In this document: piece by piece, positions 34,884-43,706 of the stretch | Position numbering within the stretch: the stretch's first letter is position 1 | How the letters are laid out: each line of letters begins with the position of its first letter | NCBI RefSeq assembly: GCF_009793335.1 | Contig: NZ_WING01000001.1 | Location: forward strand, 2,728,001-2,792,000 | Length of the DNA stretch: 64,000 nt | Source of the DNA: Actinomadura sp. J1-007 | GTDB lineage: Bacteria; Actinomycetota; Actinomycetes; Streptosporangiales; Streptosporangiaceae | Direction: 5' to 3' | Position numbers and translations under genes: made by a program | Notes under the pieces: generated by a model | What the model was told of the DNA's origin: nothing | What the model saw: the letters and a program-made list of their open reading frames with translations, nothing else | Database searches by the model: none

Positions 34884-37800
34884 TTACGGCGCGGCCTTCA
34901 GGGTGACGGTGTTGCCCGGACCAGCGGCGACGGCGCTGATCAGGGGGGTGAGGAAGCCGCAGCCACCGAGCGAGGGCAGGGTGTAGCCGCCGGTGAGGTC
35001 ACCGCCGGCCGTCCTGCTCCAGTTGGTGGAGGTCAGCTTGACCTCGGTCGGGGAGGTCGTCTGGCAGGAGCTCCCGCCGCCGATCTCCATGCCGAACACC
35101 TTGATCGAAGGCAGCTTGACGTTGACCTTCGTCGTGGTGCTGACGTTGGCGCCGCTCTCGGTGCCGGTCGTCTGGCCCACGGGGGCGAAGGCGACGTCGG
35201 CGGTGATCGGCAGGAACCCGAACAGGTTGAACGCGCCCGTGCTCTTGTTGAGCGTCAGGTCACCGGCGATCTTGCCGCCGCTCACCTTGCCCTTGATCGA
35301 GCCGGCCAGCGGGACGGTCCCGTTCAGGGTCTTCAGCTTCGACGCGCCCTTGAGCCCGTAGGTGAAGTTGAAGTCCGTGCCCGGGTCGTCGGCGTCGGTC
35401 GTGGCCTTGACCGCGGCCGACGGCTTGGACTCGTTCGCGGGCGTCGCCTTGTCGAACGCCGTCACCGTGAAGGAGTACTCGGTGCCCGCCTTCAGGCCGG
35501 TGACCTTGACGTCGCTGGTCGCGGAGGTCGTGACCTTCTTGCCGTCCTGGTAGACGTTGTAACCGGCCACGCCGGTGCCGCCCGGGTTGTCGGCGGAGTC
35601 GTCCCAGTTCAGCGTCACCGAGGACTTGTCCTTGGCGGAGACCTTCACGTTGGCCGGGACGGACGGAGCGGTCGTGTCCGCCGGCGGGGTGTCGTCGTCG
35701 GTCTTGGCCTTGGCCTCGGCCGACGGCTTGGACTCGTTCGCGGGCGATGCCTTGTCGAACGCCGTCACCGTGAAGGAGTACTCGGTGTTCGGCTTCAGGC
35801 CCGACACGACCGCCGTGCTGGACGAGGCGGTCGCGACCTTCTGGCCGCCCTGGTACACGTTGTAGCCGCCCAGGCCCGTTCCACCCTCGTTGTCGGTGGA
35901 GTCGTCCCAGTCCAGCGTCACGGTCGTGGTGGTCTTGCCCGTCGCCTTCACGTTCGCCGGGACGGACGGAGCGGTCGTGTCCGCGGGCGGGGTGTCGTCG
36001 TCGGTCGTCACCTTGAGCTCGGGCTCGGAAGCCTTCGACTCGTTGGCGGTCGGCGTCGCCTTGTCGAACGCCTTCACCGTGAACGCGTACTCGGTCGCGG
36101 GCTTCAGGCCCGTGACCTTGGCCGCGGTCTCCGTCGGGCCCACCGTGGCGACCTTCTCGCCGCCCTGGTAGACGTTGTAACCGCCGAGGCCGGTGCCGCC
36201 CTCGTTGTCGGTGGACGGGTCCCAGGCCAGGCTGACCGAGGTCGAGTCCTTGCCGGTCACCTTCACGTTGGCCGGGACGGACGGAGCGGTCGTGTCCGCC
36301 GGCGGGGTGTCGTCGTCGGTCTTCACCGTGACCACGGGGTCCGAAGCCTTCGACTCGTTCGGGGTCGGCGTCGCCTTGTCGAACGCCTTCACCGTGAAGC
36401 CGTACTCGGTGCCCGGCTTCAGCCCCGACACGACGGCCTCGCTGGTCGAGGCGGTCGCGACCTTCTCGCCGCCCTGGTACACGTTGTAGCCGCCCAGGCC
36501 CGTTCCACCCTCGTTGTCGGTGGAGTCGTCCCAGTCCAGCGTCACGGTCGTGGTGGTCTTGCCCGTCGCCTTCACGTTCGCCGGGACGGACGGAGCCGTC
36601 GTGTCCGCGGGCGGAGCGTCGTCGTCGGTCGTGACCTTGACCTCGTTGGACGCGCCCGACTCGTTCGCGGTCGGGGTCGCCTTGTCGAACGCCTTCACCG
36701 TGAACGCGTACTCGGTCTTCGGCGACAGGCCGGTGATCTCGGCGTCGCTGCTCGTGACCGTCTTGACCTTCTGGCCGTTCTGGTACACGTTGTAGCCGCC
36801 GACGCCCGTGCCGCCCTCGTTGTCGGTCGCGTCGTCCCAGTCGAGCTTGACCGACGAGGCGGTCTTGCTCGGCGAGGTCAGGTTCGCCGGAGCGGACGGA
36901 GCGGTGGTGTCACCGGGGTCGGTGCCCTCACCGATCTTGAAGTTGACGATCCGGTTGTCCTGGTCGGCCGGCGTCAGGGTGCAGGGGGCCTCGAAGTAGT
37001 TCCTGTCCGGGTACTCCGGGTCCAGCAGGTCCTCGACGATGTTGCCCTGCGCGTCACGCGGGATGATGTTCAGCGTGATGTTGTTGACGTCCATCGAACC
37101 GGTGCCGGCCTTGGTGTAGACCAGCGCGGGCGCGGAGCCCTCGACGTCCATCGGCAGCTCGGGCGCCGGGACCGTCCGGGGGACCTTGGTCTTCGGCACG
37201 CCCAGCGGCACGCGGGCCTTCACGCCGTCGGGGTACTCGGGGACCTTGAGGGTCGAGTTGGCGATCGCCGTGCCCTCGATGGTCTCCAGGCCCCGGACCG
37301 ACTGCATTCCCTCGATCGTGTCCGCGGCGACCACCGTGTGCGAGGTGATCTTGATTTCCGGCGCGTAGGTGTTGAGCGGGATCTCGGCCGGGTAGTCCAC
37401 CTTGGCGTTGACCGTCAGCTTCCCGTCCGGGATCAGCGGGTAGACGCACATGTAGGTGAGCGTCTTCTCGTTGATGCGCGACGGGTAGTCCTTGGTCGCC
37501 GGCTCCTTGCCCGCCTCGGTCGGCATGGTCGTCTTCGCGGGCTTCGGCGGCTGCTGCGTGCCGTCCGAGACGTAGAACTGGGCGAGGGTGTTGGTCTCCC
37601 CCGGCGCCAGCTTCTGGTAGCACTGCACCGTCATGGTGCCGAGGGACGTCGGATTGCCCGCGGCGTCCTTCGGAGTCACCGTGAGCGTCAGGTTTCCGAC
37701 GTTGACGCTGCCCCAGCCCGCCTTGGTGAACTTCAGCGCGGTCGGCGAGGAGCCGGCGGCCTTGACCGAGAACGGACCCGACTCGGGGACCTTGGTCTTG

Positions 37801-38183
37801 TCCAGATCGACCTTGGTGTCGGCCGACAGGCCGTTCGGGCGGTCGGGCGAGAACACCCGCGCGACCGCCACCGCGGAGCCCTCGATCGACTCGGCGCCGA
37901 TCGTGTAGAGGCCCTTGGTGGTGTCCGCGCCGATCTCGGTCACCGCGGTGACCGGGAACTTCGGCACGGTCGTCCCGGACTGGACCACGTCCGGGAGGTC
38001 GGCGTTGATCGTCGCCTTGATGTCCTTCATGCCGAGCATCGGGTAGTTACAACGGTAGTTCAGTTGCAACGACGCCGGCGCCGCGGCGGCGGGACCGGCG
38101 CTGACCAGCCCGGCCCCGGCCACCACGACCGCGACCACGGCCGCGCCGGTGCCGGCCCTTCTGGCTTTTCTCTTCGGATTCAC
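34884..38183 (-). CDS. Secreted DUF6801-like protein with five FN3 domains (paralogue 2)
   Basis: 1099 aa from GTG 38183, with GAGAGG 5 bases upstream. After a signal peptide (GAAVVAVVVAGAGLVSAGPAAAA) come two N-type modules, starting near LQLNYRCNYPMLGMKDIKA and LTYMCVYPLIPDGKLTVNA. Five FN3 domains of about 104 residues follow, each with (S/A)PAN(V/L), LDWDD-like and GGYNVYQ-type motifs, joined by TDDDTPPADTTAPSVP linkers. The C module has KVFGMEIGGGSSCQTTSPTE and LPSLGGCGFLTPLISAVAAG. The extended form suggests an adhesive or scaffolding wall protein. FN3 units are near-identical at DNA level. No wall-sorting signal or membrane anchor is visible, so how it is retained is unknown. Confidence 0.85.
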   Translation of the reverse strand: MNPKRKARRAGTGAAVVAVVVAGAGLVSAGPAAAAPASLQLNYRCNYPMLGMKDIKATINADLPDVVQSGTTVPKFPVTAVTEIGADTTKGLYTIGAESIEGSAVAVARVFSPDRPNGLSADTKVDLDKTKVPESGPFSVKAAGSSPTALKFTKAGWGSVNVGNLTLTVTPKDAAGNPTSLGTMTVQCYQKLAPGETNTLAQFYVSDGTQQPPKPAKTTMPTEAGKEPATKDYPSRINEKTLTYMCVYPLIPDGKLTVNAKVDYPAEIPLNTYAPEIKITSHTVVAADTIEGMQSVRGLETIEGTAIANSTLKVPEYPDGVKARVPLGVPKTKVPRTVPAPELPMDVEGSAPALVYTKAGTGSMDVNNITLNIIPRDAQGNIVEDLLDPEYPDRNYFEAPCTLTPADQDNRIVNFKIGEGTDPGDTTAPSAPANLTSPSKTASSVKLDWDDATDNEGGTGVGGYNVYQNGQKVKTVTSSDAEITGLSPKTEYAFTVKAFDKATPTANESGASNEVKVTTDDDAPPADTTAPSVPANVKATGKTTTTVTLDWDDSTDNEGGTGLGGYNVYQGGEKVATASTSEAVVSGLKPGTEYGFTVKAFDKATPTPNESKASDPVVTVKTDDDTPPADTTAPSVPANVKVTGKDSTSVSLAWDPSTDNEGGTGLGGYNVYQGGEKVATVGPTETAAKVTGLKPATEYAFTVKAFDKATPTANESKASEPELKVTTDDDTPPADTTAPSVPANVKATGKTTTTVTLDWDDSTDNEGGTGLGGYNVYQGGQKVATASSSTAVVSGLKPNTEYSFTVTAFDKASPANESKPSAEAKAKTDDDTPPADTTAPSVPANVKVSAKDKSSVTLNWDDSADNPGGTGVAGYNVYQDGKKVTTSATSDVKVTGLKAGTEYSFTVTAFDKATPANESKPSAAVKATTDADDPGTDFNFTYGLKGASKLKTLNGTVPLAGSIKGKVSGGKIAGDLTLNKSTGAFNLFGFLPITADVAFAPVGQTTGTESGANVSTTTKVNVKLPSIKVFGMEIGGGSSCQTTSPTEVKLTSTNWSRTAGGDLTGGYTLPSLGGCGFLTPLISAVAAGPGNTVTLKAAP
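35380..36920 (-). repeat. Tandem FN3-coding repeats, period about 312 bp
   Basis: Five in-frame units encode the FN3 array of the 1099-aa protein. Units two apart are nearly identical: 35844-35972 and 36468-36596 match over 129 bases without a mismatch at a spacing of 624 (two units). This points to recent duplication or gene conversion, and makes the copy number prone to change by recombination or misassembly. Confidence 0.85.
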
Positions 38184-38218
38184 TGCTACCTCTCGTTAAA
38201 CGGGACGGTTCGACCGGC

Positions 38219-38248
38219 CCCCACCGGCGCGCGGGTCCGCCGGTGGGG
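38219..38248. terminator. Hairpin after DUF6801-like paralogue 3
   Basis: Perfect 11-base arms CCCCACCGGCG and CGCCGGTGGGG around an 8-base loop, located between the stop of paralogue 3 (38292) and the start of paralogue 2 (38183). It is a probable intrinsic terminator, so each paralogue may be transcribed separately. Confidence 0.65.
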
Positions 38249-38291
38249 TCCTGTCTGCATCAGCCCGGCCCATGAGGCCGCGAACGCGGTC

Positions 38292-39500
38292 CTACGGGGT
38301 GAGGTTCATGTTGATCGTGTTGCCGGCGCCCGCCGTGAAGAGGCTGAGGATGCCGGTCAGCGGACCGCAGTCGTTGATCGACGCGATCGTGTAGTCCGGG
38401 GAGGTGTACGCGCCGCCCTTCTTCGGGTTGAAGAAGGTGCCGGGCGCCGAGCCCATCTTGATCTCCGACGGCTTGGTGGTCTTGCAGTTCGCGCCGCCGC
38501 CGAGGGGGATGGGCGTGCCGAACAGGTTGAAGCTCGGCAGCTTGATGTTCATCGTGGACGTGGTGGCGATCACGCCGTCGGAGTAGGTGCCGACGGTGTC
38601 GCCGATCTGCTCGAAGTCGATGTCGGCGGTGACGTAGAGGAAGCCAAGGATCATGAAGTTGCCCTTGGACTTGTTCAGCGTCAGCGGGCCCTTGATGGCG
38701 CCCGTCTTGCCGTCGACGTTGACACCGATCTTGCCCTTGAGGTCCGCGTCGCCGTTCGCCATCTTGATGTGCGACTTGCCGGCGAGGTTGAAGTTGTAGT
38801 TCAACGTCCCGGCCGGCTCGTCCTGCCCCTGGTAGGGGAAGTACGGCGGCACCGGCTGCTGCGGGATGGTCTCGCCCGGGTCGTTCGTGACCTCGAAGTC
38901 CTGCACGGTGTTGTTCTGGCCGGAGGACTGCTTGCACGGCGCGGTGAACGTGCCGAGCGCGCTGGAGCTGCCGTCCTTCTTGCGGACGGTCACCTTGAGG
39001 TCCATGTCGCCGAGCGTCACCTTGCCGTTGCCGGCCTGGGTGAACTTCACCGGCGTGGCCTCGCCGTAGCCGGAGATGGTGAACGGGCCGTCGCTCGGGA
39101 TGTCGGTCTTCTGGAGCGCGTTGTTCACCACGGCGTTCACGCCGTTCGGCCGCTCAGGGGAGGTGATCTTGGCCTGCGCGACCGCGCTGCCCTCGATCGT
39201 CGCCCCGTCCACGGCCTGGAGGCCCTCGGTCGTGTCCGCCCCGAGGTCGGCGGTCCAGAACACCTGGATCTTGCCGGAGCTCTGGCCGACCTGGATCTTC
39301 TTCGGGATGTCGGTCTTGACGTTGAGCTTCAGCGACCGGCCGCCGATGAGCGGGTAGGAACAGTCGTACTTGAGCGAAAGCGAGACCGGGGCGGCCGATG
39401 CCGCACCCGCCCCGATGACGCTCGTCAGGCCGAGCCCGATTCCGGCCGCGGTGCCCAGTGCCAGCGTCCTGCGGAGACTGGAACCCTTCTTGGTCTTCAC
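38292..39500 (-). CDS. Secreted DUF6801-like protein without FN3 (paralogue 3)
   Basis: 402 aa from GTG 39500, GAGAGG 6 bases upstream. The signal peptide (LRRTLALGTAAGIGLGLTSVIGA, ending ASAAP) precedes the N module: LSLKYDCSYPLIGGRSLKL, ATIEGSAVAQAKI, GKVTLGDMDLKVTV and TAPCKQ. A short Pro/Gln linker (PQQPVPPYFPYQGQDEP) replaces the FN3 region. The C module contains FNLFGTPIPLGGGANCKTTK and INDCGPLTGILSLFTAGAGN. This is the minimal architecture of the family and shows that the N and C modules are the conserved core. It is preceded by about 320 bases without a gene. Confidence 0.83.
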   Translation of the reverse strand: MKTKKGSSLRRTLALGTAAGIGLGLTSVIGAGAASAAPVSLSLKYDCSYPLIGGRSLKLNVKTDIPKKIQVGQSSGKIQVFWTADLGADTTEGLQAVDGATIEGSAVAQAKITSPERPNGVNAVVNNALQKTDIPSDGPFTISGYGEATPVKFTQAGNGKVTLGDMDLKVTVRKKDGSSSALGTFTAPCKQSSGQNNTVQDFEVTNDPGETIPQQPVPPYFPYQGQDEPAGTLNYNFNLAGKSHIKMANGDADLKGKIGVNVDGKTGAIKGPLTLNKSKGNFMILGFLYVTADIDFEQIGDTVGTYSDGVIATTSTMNIKLPSFNLFGTPIPLGGGANCKTTKPSEIKMGSAPGTFFNPKKGGAYTSPDYTIASINDCGPLTGILSLFTAGAGNTINMNLTP

Positions 39501-39820
39501 TCGTTGCCTCTCTGTTAGGAACGTGAGTCATGTGATGGACCATCGAATCTCGCGCCACCGAGATTCCGATCACCTCCCTTCTCGGCCGTTCCCGCCGATT
39601 TCCTTGGAGTTTCAAGCTCGTAAACTACCCATCGGCACCCGGGGCGTCTTCGGGCCACGGTGACAAAATGGGAGCCGCTGAGACTCAGGTCACTTCCAAG
39701 AAAATATGCTCGCAAATTGCGACGGCATGGCCACCGACCGCACAGTCATTGATGCAGCATCGAACATTTCCACCGTTCCCGGGAAAAACACTTCTGCGCT
39801 GAGCGTTTTCGGGCGGCGGA
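39501..39820. other. Intergenic region upstream of DUF6801-like paralogue 3
   Basis: About 320 bases of lower GC content than the neighbouring coding DNA, between the stop of the small lipoprotein gene and the start of paralogue 3. It contains a half-site GTGACAA at 39660-39666 and a short dyad CTGAGACTCAG. It probably holds the paralogue 3 promoter. I see no small gene or RNA motif. Confidence 0.45.
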
Positions 39821-40285
39821 CTAGGCCGGGCACTTCTTCAGTGCCGCGGCGACCTTGGGGTCCCGCATGTCCGGGACGTACGTCTGGCCGGCCGGAGGCA
39901 CCGTCAGCCCCTGCTTCTGGGCGCAGGCCCGCAGCGCCTCGGCCTTGCGGGCCACCTCCGGGTTGAGCGCGCCGAGCACGGCGAGGCCGCATTTCTGAAC
40001 GGCGGCCTGCTCCTTGGCGGAAAGCTTGCGGCGCCCGTCCGGCGGCTGGACGCCCTCCTTGCCCAGGCATTCGTTGAGCTGCTTCTGGGCCTTGGCCGCG
40101 GCGGCCTTTCCGTTGCCCGCACCGCCGGGCTGGGGCGAGGGCGTGTCCGCCGCCGCGGAACCCGCCGCGGAGGGAGTGGCGGCACCGCCGGATGACTTTT
40201 CCTCGTCCCCGCCGCCGCAGCCCGCCGCCGCGAACATGACCGCCGCGATGGCGAGAACACCGAACGGTCGCATGACACCCGCCAT
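39821..40285 (-). CDS. Small lipoprotein
   Basis: 154 aa from ATG 40285, six bases after GAGGAG. A lipoprotein signal (LAIAAVMFAAAGC) is followed by a Gly/Asp/Ser/Pro linker. The mature domain has three spaced cysteines, in NECLGKEGV, VQKCGLAV and RACAQKQGL, plus a fourth near the end in LKKCPA, a pattern suggesting two disulfides in a compact helical fold. I recognise no family. It lies between DUF6801-like paralogues 3 and 4 and may share their envelope function. Confidence 0.8.
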   Translation of the reverse strand: MAGVMRPFGVLAIAAVMFAAAGCGGGDEEKSSGGAATPSAAGSAAADTPSPQPGGAGNGKAAAAKAQKQLNECLGKEGVQPPDGRRKLSAKEQAAVQKCGLAVLGALNPEVARKAEALRACAQKQGLTVPPAGQTYVPDMRDPKVAAALKKCPA

Positions 40286-40452
40286 AGCGGTCTCCTCACC
40301 GTGGTACCGAAGTACGGCCGAGCCGTAAGTGGGCACTGCCAGAACGGCAGCGTACGATGTGCCGAATGTCACTCACAAGCACTCCAGCGCGCTTGTGTAA
40401 AGAGACGGTTAAGTCGCGCTCTTTGTGACAAGAATCAATGGGAGGCGGTTAT

Positions 40453-40480
40453 CCGGGGGCACGAAAACTGTCGCCCCCGG
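40453..40480. terminator. Hairpin after DUF6801-like paralogue 4
   Basis: Perfect 8-base arms CCGGGGGC and GCCCCCGG with a 12-base loop containing the minus-strand run CAGTTTTCGT. It lies just beyond the stop of paralogue 4 at 40489. Confidence 0.6.
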
Positions 40481-40488
40481 CGCATTCC

Positions 40489-42360
40489 TCACCCGGTCTT
40501 CGAGGTGCCGTTCCGCACCTTGGCGGGGTCCACCGGCAGGCAGCTCGCGTGCGAGATCTGGCAGACCGGCCCCTGGAGGACGCGCACGAGGTTCCCGGGC
40601 CCGGACACCGCGCGGCTGAAGATCCGGTCGAGGTCCTCCCCGACCCCGCACCCGCTGAAGGCCGGGACCGTCATCGTCGACTCCAGGGGGCCGCCGTCCT
40701 TGATGTTCTTGTAGCCGGCGGTCCCGGCGAGGTCGAGCTCGACGGGCTTGACCGTCCGGCACTTGGACCCGACCTTCAACGGCGACCCGTTCGCGTACGC
40801 GTCCAGAATCCGGATCGACATCTTCGTCGTCCCGTGGACCTTCATGCCGTCGCCCTTGTCCTCGCCCTTGAGGGTCCCGGCGCCGACCTGGGTCAGCTCC
40901 ATCGTCGCGGTCGTCGGCATGAAGCCGAACGTCAGGAAGGTCGTCTTGGACCGCAGCGGCCCGGTGAACCTGAACCTGGCGTCGATGACGTCGGTCTTGG
41001 CGTAGTAGGCGACGTTGGTCAGCGTGGGGGCCTGCGCCGGATCGTTCAGGACCGCCGCGCCCTTCAGCTTGTTCACGTTGGAGAACCCGGCCATGTAGGT
41101 GCACGCCTCGATCCAGTCGGGATCGGGCCCCTTGAGCTCGCCGCACTCCTTCGGCGGGCCCTTCGGCATCCGCACCACGAGGGTCGGGCTGGGCGGCGAG
41201 AGGTTCCCCGCCGCGTCCTTGGCCCGGACCGTGAACGTGTAGGTCTGCTCGGGCTGCAACCCGGTCACCCACCCCGTCGTCCCCGGCCAGGTGACGAGCC
41301 GGACGGGGCCGCTGTAGATCTCGTAGCCGACGACCCCGACGTCGTCCTTGGACTCGCCCCACTCCATCGTCACCGCGTTCTTCGCCAGCCCGGTCCTGAC
41401 GAGCTTGCCGGGCGCGGTCGGCGGATTGCGGTCGCGGTCGAGGGTGCGGACGCTGACGGGCGGGCTCGGGTCGGAGACGTTCCCGGTCAGGTCGCGGGCC
41501 CGGACGGTGAAGGTGTAGCCGGTGTTGGGCGTGAGCCCGCCGATCGCCGCGTCGGCCGTGGAGCCGGTCGTCGTGAGGACGGGTGCGGTGCCGCCGTTCT
41601 GGTAGACGTCGTAGGCGTAGACGCCGAAGTCGTCCTCCGACCGTCCCCAGGACAGCTTCACGGTGTCTCCGCCGCGCGCGGTCACCTCGGGCCTGCCGGG
41701 CGCGGACGGCTTCTGCGTGTCCGGTCCCTGAACGAACTCGAACTCGGCCAGCACGTTCTTCTGGCCCGGCTTCTGGACGCATTCGACGTTCACCGGATCG
41801 CCCAGCGTCGTCGCCTTTCCGTCGATCTTCCGGATGCTCGTGGCCAGCGTCAGATCCCCGACCTCCACCCGGCCGGGCCCGGCTTTGGTGGACTTGAACT
41901 GCGAGGGGGACGGGCGGCCCGCGTGAACGTCGAACGGGCCGACGGGCGGGATCGCGGTCTTCTGCATCGGGGTGTCCACCCGCAGGCCGACCCCCTTCGG
42001 ACGGTCGGGCGTGAAGAGCCTGGTCCTGGGATCGGAGGTGCCTTCGATGGTGGCGGCCTCGACCGCGGTGAGCCCGTCGGTGGTCTCCGCGTTCACCGTC
42101 GCGACGGCCTCGATGGGGAACTTCTGCACCGACGCGCCGACCGGGATCTTCTTCGGCACGTCCACCTTGATGGTGAGCTTCAGGTCCTGTTCCATGATCA
42201 CCGGGAACTTGCACCGGTAGAGCAGCGTCAGCGACGACTGCTCCGCCGCGGCGGGCGCCGACGAGCCGGTCAGCGCGAGCTGACCGCCGACCAGGAGCGG
42301 AACGCTCGCCGCCAATGCCAAGGCCGCCCTGGTCTTTCTTCCAATCGCCCAGACCTTCAC
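40489..42360 (-). CDS. Secreted DUF6801-like protein with two FN3 domains (paralogue 4)
   Basis: 623 aa from GTG 42360; a TTG at 42369 touches the GAGAGG site and is unlikely. Signal peptide (RAALALAASVPLLVGGQLAL), N module (LTLLYRCKFPVIMEQDLKL, AATIEGTSDP, VEVGDLTLATS, NVECVQKPGQKN), then two FN3 domains (APGRPEVTARGGDTVKLSW; APGKLVRTGLAKNAVTMEW). The C module is more diverged: VGSKCRTVKPVELDL, VPAFSGCGVGEDLDRIFSRA and SGPGNLVRVL retain the cysteines and the GPGN motif. An extra C-terminal Cys pair (PVCQISHASCLPVD) is unique to this copy. The divergent promoter region carries two TTRTC-N7-GACAA palindromes. Confidence 0.83.
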   Translation of the reverse strand: MKVWAIGRKTRAALALAASVPLLVGGQLALTGSSAPAAAEQSSLTLLYRCKFPVIMEQDLKLTIKVDVPKKIPVGASVQKFPIEAVATVNAETTDGLTAVEAATIEGTSDPRTRLFTPDRPKGVGLRVDTPMQKTAIPPVGPFDVHAGRPSPSQFKSTKAGPGRVEVGDLTLATSIRKIDGKATTLGDPVNVECVQKPGQKNVLAEFEFVQGPDTQKPSAPGRPEVTARGGDTVKLSWGRSEDDFGVYAYDVYQNGGTAPVLTTTGSTADAAIGGLTPNTGYTFTVRARDLTGNVSDPSPPVSVRTLDRDRNPPTAPGKLVRTGLAKNAVTMEWGESKDDVGVVGYEIYSGPVRLVTWPGTTGWVTGLQPEQTYTFTVRAKDAAGNLSPPSPTLVVRMPKGPPKECGELKGPDPDWIEACTYMAGFSNVNKLKGAAVLNDPAQAPTLTNVAYYAKTDVIDARFRFTGPLRSKTTFLTFGFMPTTATMELTQVGAGTLKGEDKGDGMKVHGTTKMSIRILDAYANGSPLKVGSKCRTVKPVELDLAGTAGYKNIKDGGPLESTMTVPAFSGCGVGEDLDRIFSRAVSGPGNLVRVLQGPVCQISHASCLPVDPAKVRNGTSKTG

Positions 42361-42500
42361 TTGGCACAACCTCTCGCGCGACGGACGACCCGGTCGACCG
42401 AGTCACGTGCGCGCAACCTACTGAAGGGCCCCAGGAGCGTCAAAGGATTCTCGCTAAATAAGCGCTTTCCTCTTAATGGTGATCCCGGCGGCGAGAAAAC

Positions 42501-42597
42501 TTATCAGCCATCGACAAGTTTTATCATCAGCCCGTTGACCAGGTACGATACCAGAGTCACCAGCACCCAGAACGGGATTCTTGTCGTCGGCTGACAA
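42501..42597. promoter_or_regulatory. Two TTRTC-N7-GACAA palindromes in a divergent promoter region
   Basis: TTATC-AGCCATC-GACAA at 42501-42517 and TTGTC-GTCGGCT-GACAA at 42581-42597, centres 80 bases apart. The first lies inside a larger inverted repeat AAAACTT...AAGTTTT (42496-42522). The region separates DUF6801-like paralogue 4 from the divergent stalked surface protein and is AT-richer than its surroundings. A shared regulator for both genes is inferred. Confidence 0.5.
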
Positions 42598-42806
42598 CTT
42601 TTTCACGACGGCCGGCAGCCGTGTCCGCCGAACATTGGCGAGATCCCAAGAACGGCACTGTGCGCCTTTTCACAGGCGACTCGGAGGGCAATCATTTCGC
42701 TGGGACAACCGTGCCCGCGCGACATCGCACATCTGATCAGGCTGCCCTGTCCCGGCGTGCAGCAGCGCTCCCCCACCGCCGGCCGGCAGCGAAGGAGTTG
42801 GACAAC

Positions 42807-43706
42807 GTGGCGTTCCGAACGACGGGAAAGCAGTTCATCGCGGCCCTCGGGGTGGGCGCCGCCCTCGTGACGGCGCCGCCCGCCGCGCTGGCCGCCGACG
42901 ACCCGACGCCGAACCCGCCGACGCCGACGCCTCCGAAGCCGGTGCTGCGCCTGGGCCTGTCCCTGTCGAGCACGACGGCGAGTCCCGGCGAATGGCTGAC
43001 GGCGAGGATCTCCGTCCGCACCGATCAGACCCCCGCGGCGGACGCCCGCCTGCTCCTGTCCACCGGACGCTTGAAGGTGACCCCGTCCACCACGGAACTG
43101 AAAGAGGTCAGCGCCAAGGAACGTACGTTGAGCGCTGTGGTCACCATTCCCAAGAACGTCTCGCCGGGAAGTGACACGCTTCTCGCCGAGCTTTCCGCGC
43201 CCGGCGCGACCGGCGCGACCGCCCGCGCCACCATCACGGTCAAGGCCCCGCCGACCAAGTCGCCGACGCCGACGCCGTCCCACTCCACCACGCCGCCCAG
43301 CAGTACGACGCCGACGCCGGGCAGCACCCCGAGCGGCGGCAGCGTGCCGTCCGTTCCGCAGACGACCCCGCCGGGCGTCCTCCCCTCCGCCCAGTCGCCG
43401 CAGGTCGCGCCGTCCCAGGTCGCGCTGCCGCCGATCGCGTCACCGCAGATCGCGCCGACCTCCTCGCCGGTCGGGCAGACGTCCCTGCGCAGCAGCACCA
43501 CCTCCACCGAGGACCGCGACCTGGTCTCGGTCACGGCGGGCTGGCTGGCGGCCCTGTTCACCGCCCAGTGGCTCCTGCTCACCCGAGCCCGCCTCGGCCG
43601 CCGCCGCCGCAACGGCACCCGCCCCGGCAAGACCGGAACGGGCCCGCGCAAGATGCGCCTGGCCCTCCTACCGTCCCGAACCCCGAACACCCCCGCCGCT
43701 AAATAA
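42807..43706 (+). CDS. Stalked membrane-anchored surface protein
   Basis: 299 aa from GTG 42807, 9 bases after AAGGAG; the open frame upstream to 42621 lacks signal-peptide logic. Signal peptide (QFIAALGVGAALVTAPPAALAA), an Ig-like beta domain of about 100 residues (LSSTTASPGEWLTARISVRT, ARATITVKA), then a Pro/Thr/Ser stalk (SPTPTPSHSTTPPSSTTPTP). One C-terminal TM helix (VTAGWLAALFTAQWLLLTRA) and a basic cytosolic tail follow. The shape is an outward-facing domain on a stalk. It is divergent from DUF6801-like paralogue 4. The ligand is unknown. Confidence 0.83.
   Translation: MAFRTTGKQFIAALGVGAALVTAPPAALAADDPTPNPPTPTPPKPVLRLGLSLSSTTASPGEWLTARISVRTDQTPAADARLLLSTGRLKVTPSTTELKEVSAKERTLSAVVTIPKNVSPGSDTLLAELSAPGATGATARATITVKAPPTKSPTPTPSHSTTPPSSTTPTPGSTPSGGSVPSVPQTTPPGVLPSAQSPQVAPSQVALPPIASPQIAPTSSPVGQTSLRSSTTSTEDRDLVSVTAGWLAALFTAQWLLLTRARLGRRRRNGTRPGKTGTGPRKMRLALLPSRTPNTPAAK

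Noticed and set aside
35380-36920. Possible CRISPR or satellite array because of regular repeats
   Set aside because: The period is about 312 bases, in frame, and encodes FN3 domains with divergent positions. There are no short direct repeats with unique spacers.
33624-39518. A 1964-codon plus-strand open frame opposite the DUF6801-like genes
   Set aside because: It is the antisense of well-supported secreted proteins. Its translation is Arg/Val/Asp-repetitive, mirroring the FN3 repeats, with no signal peptide or domain.
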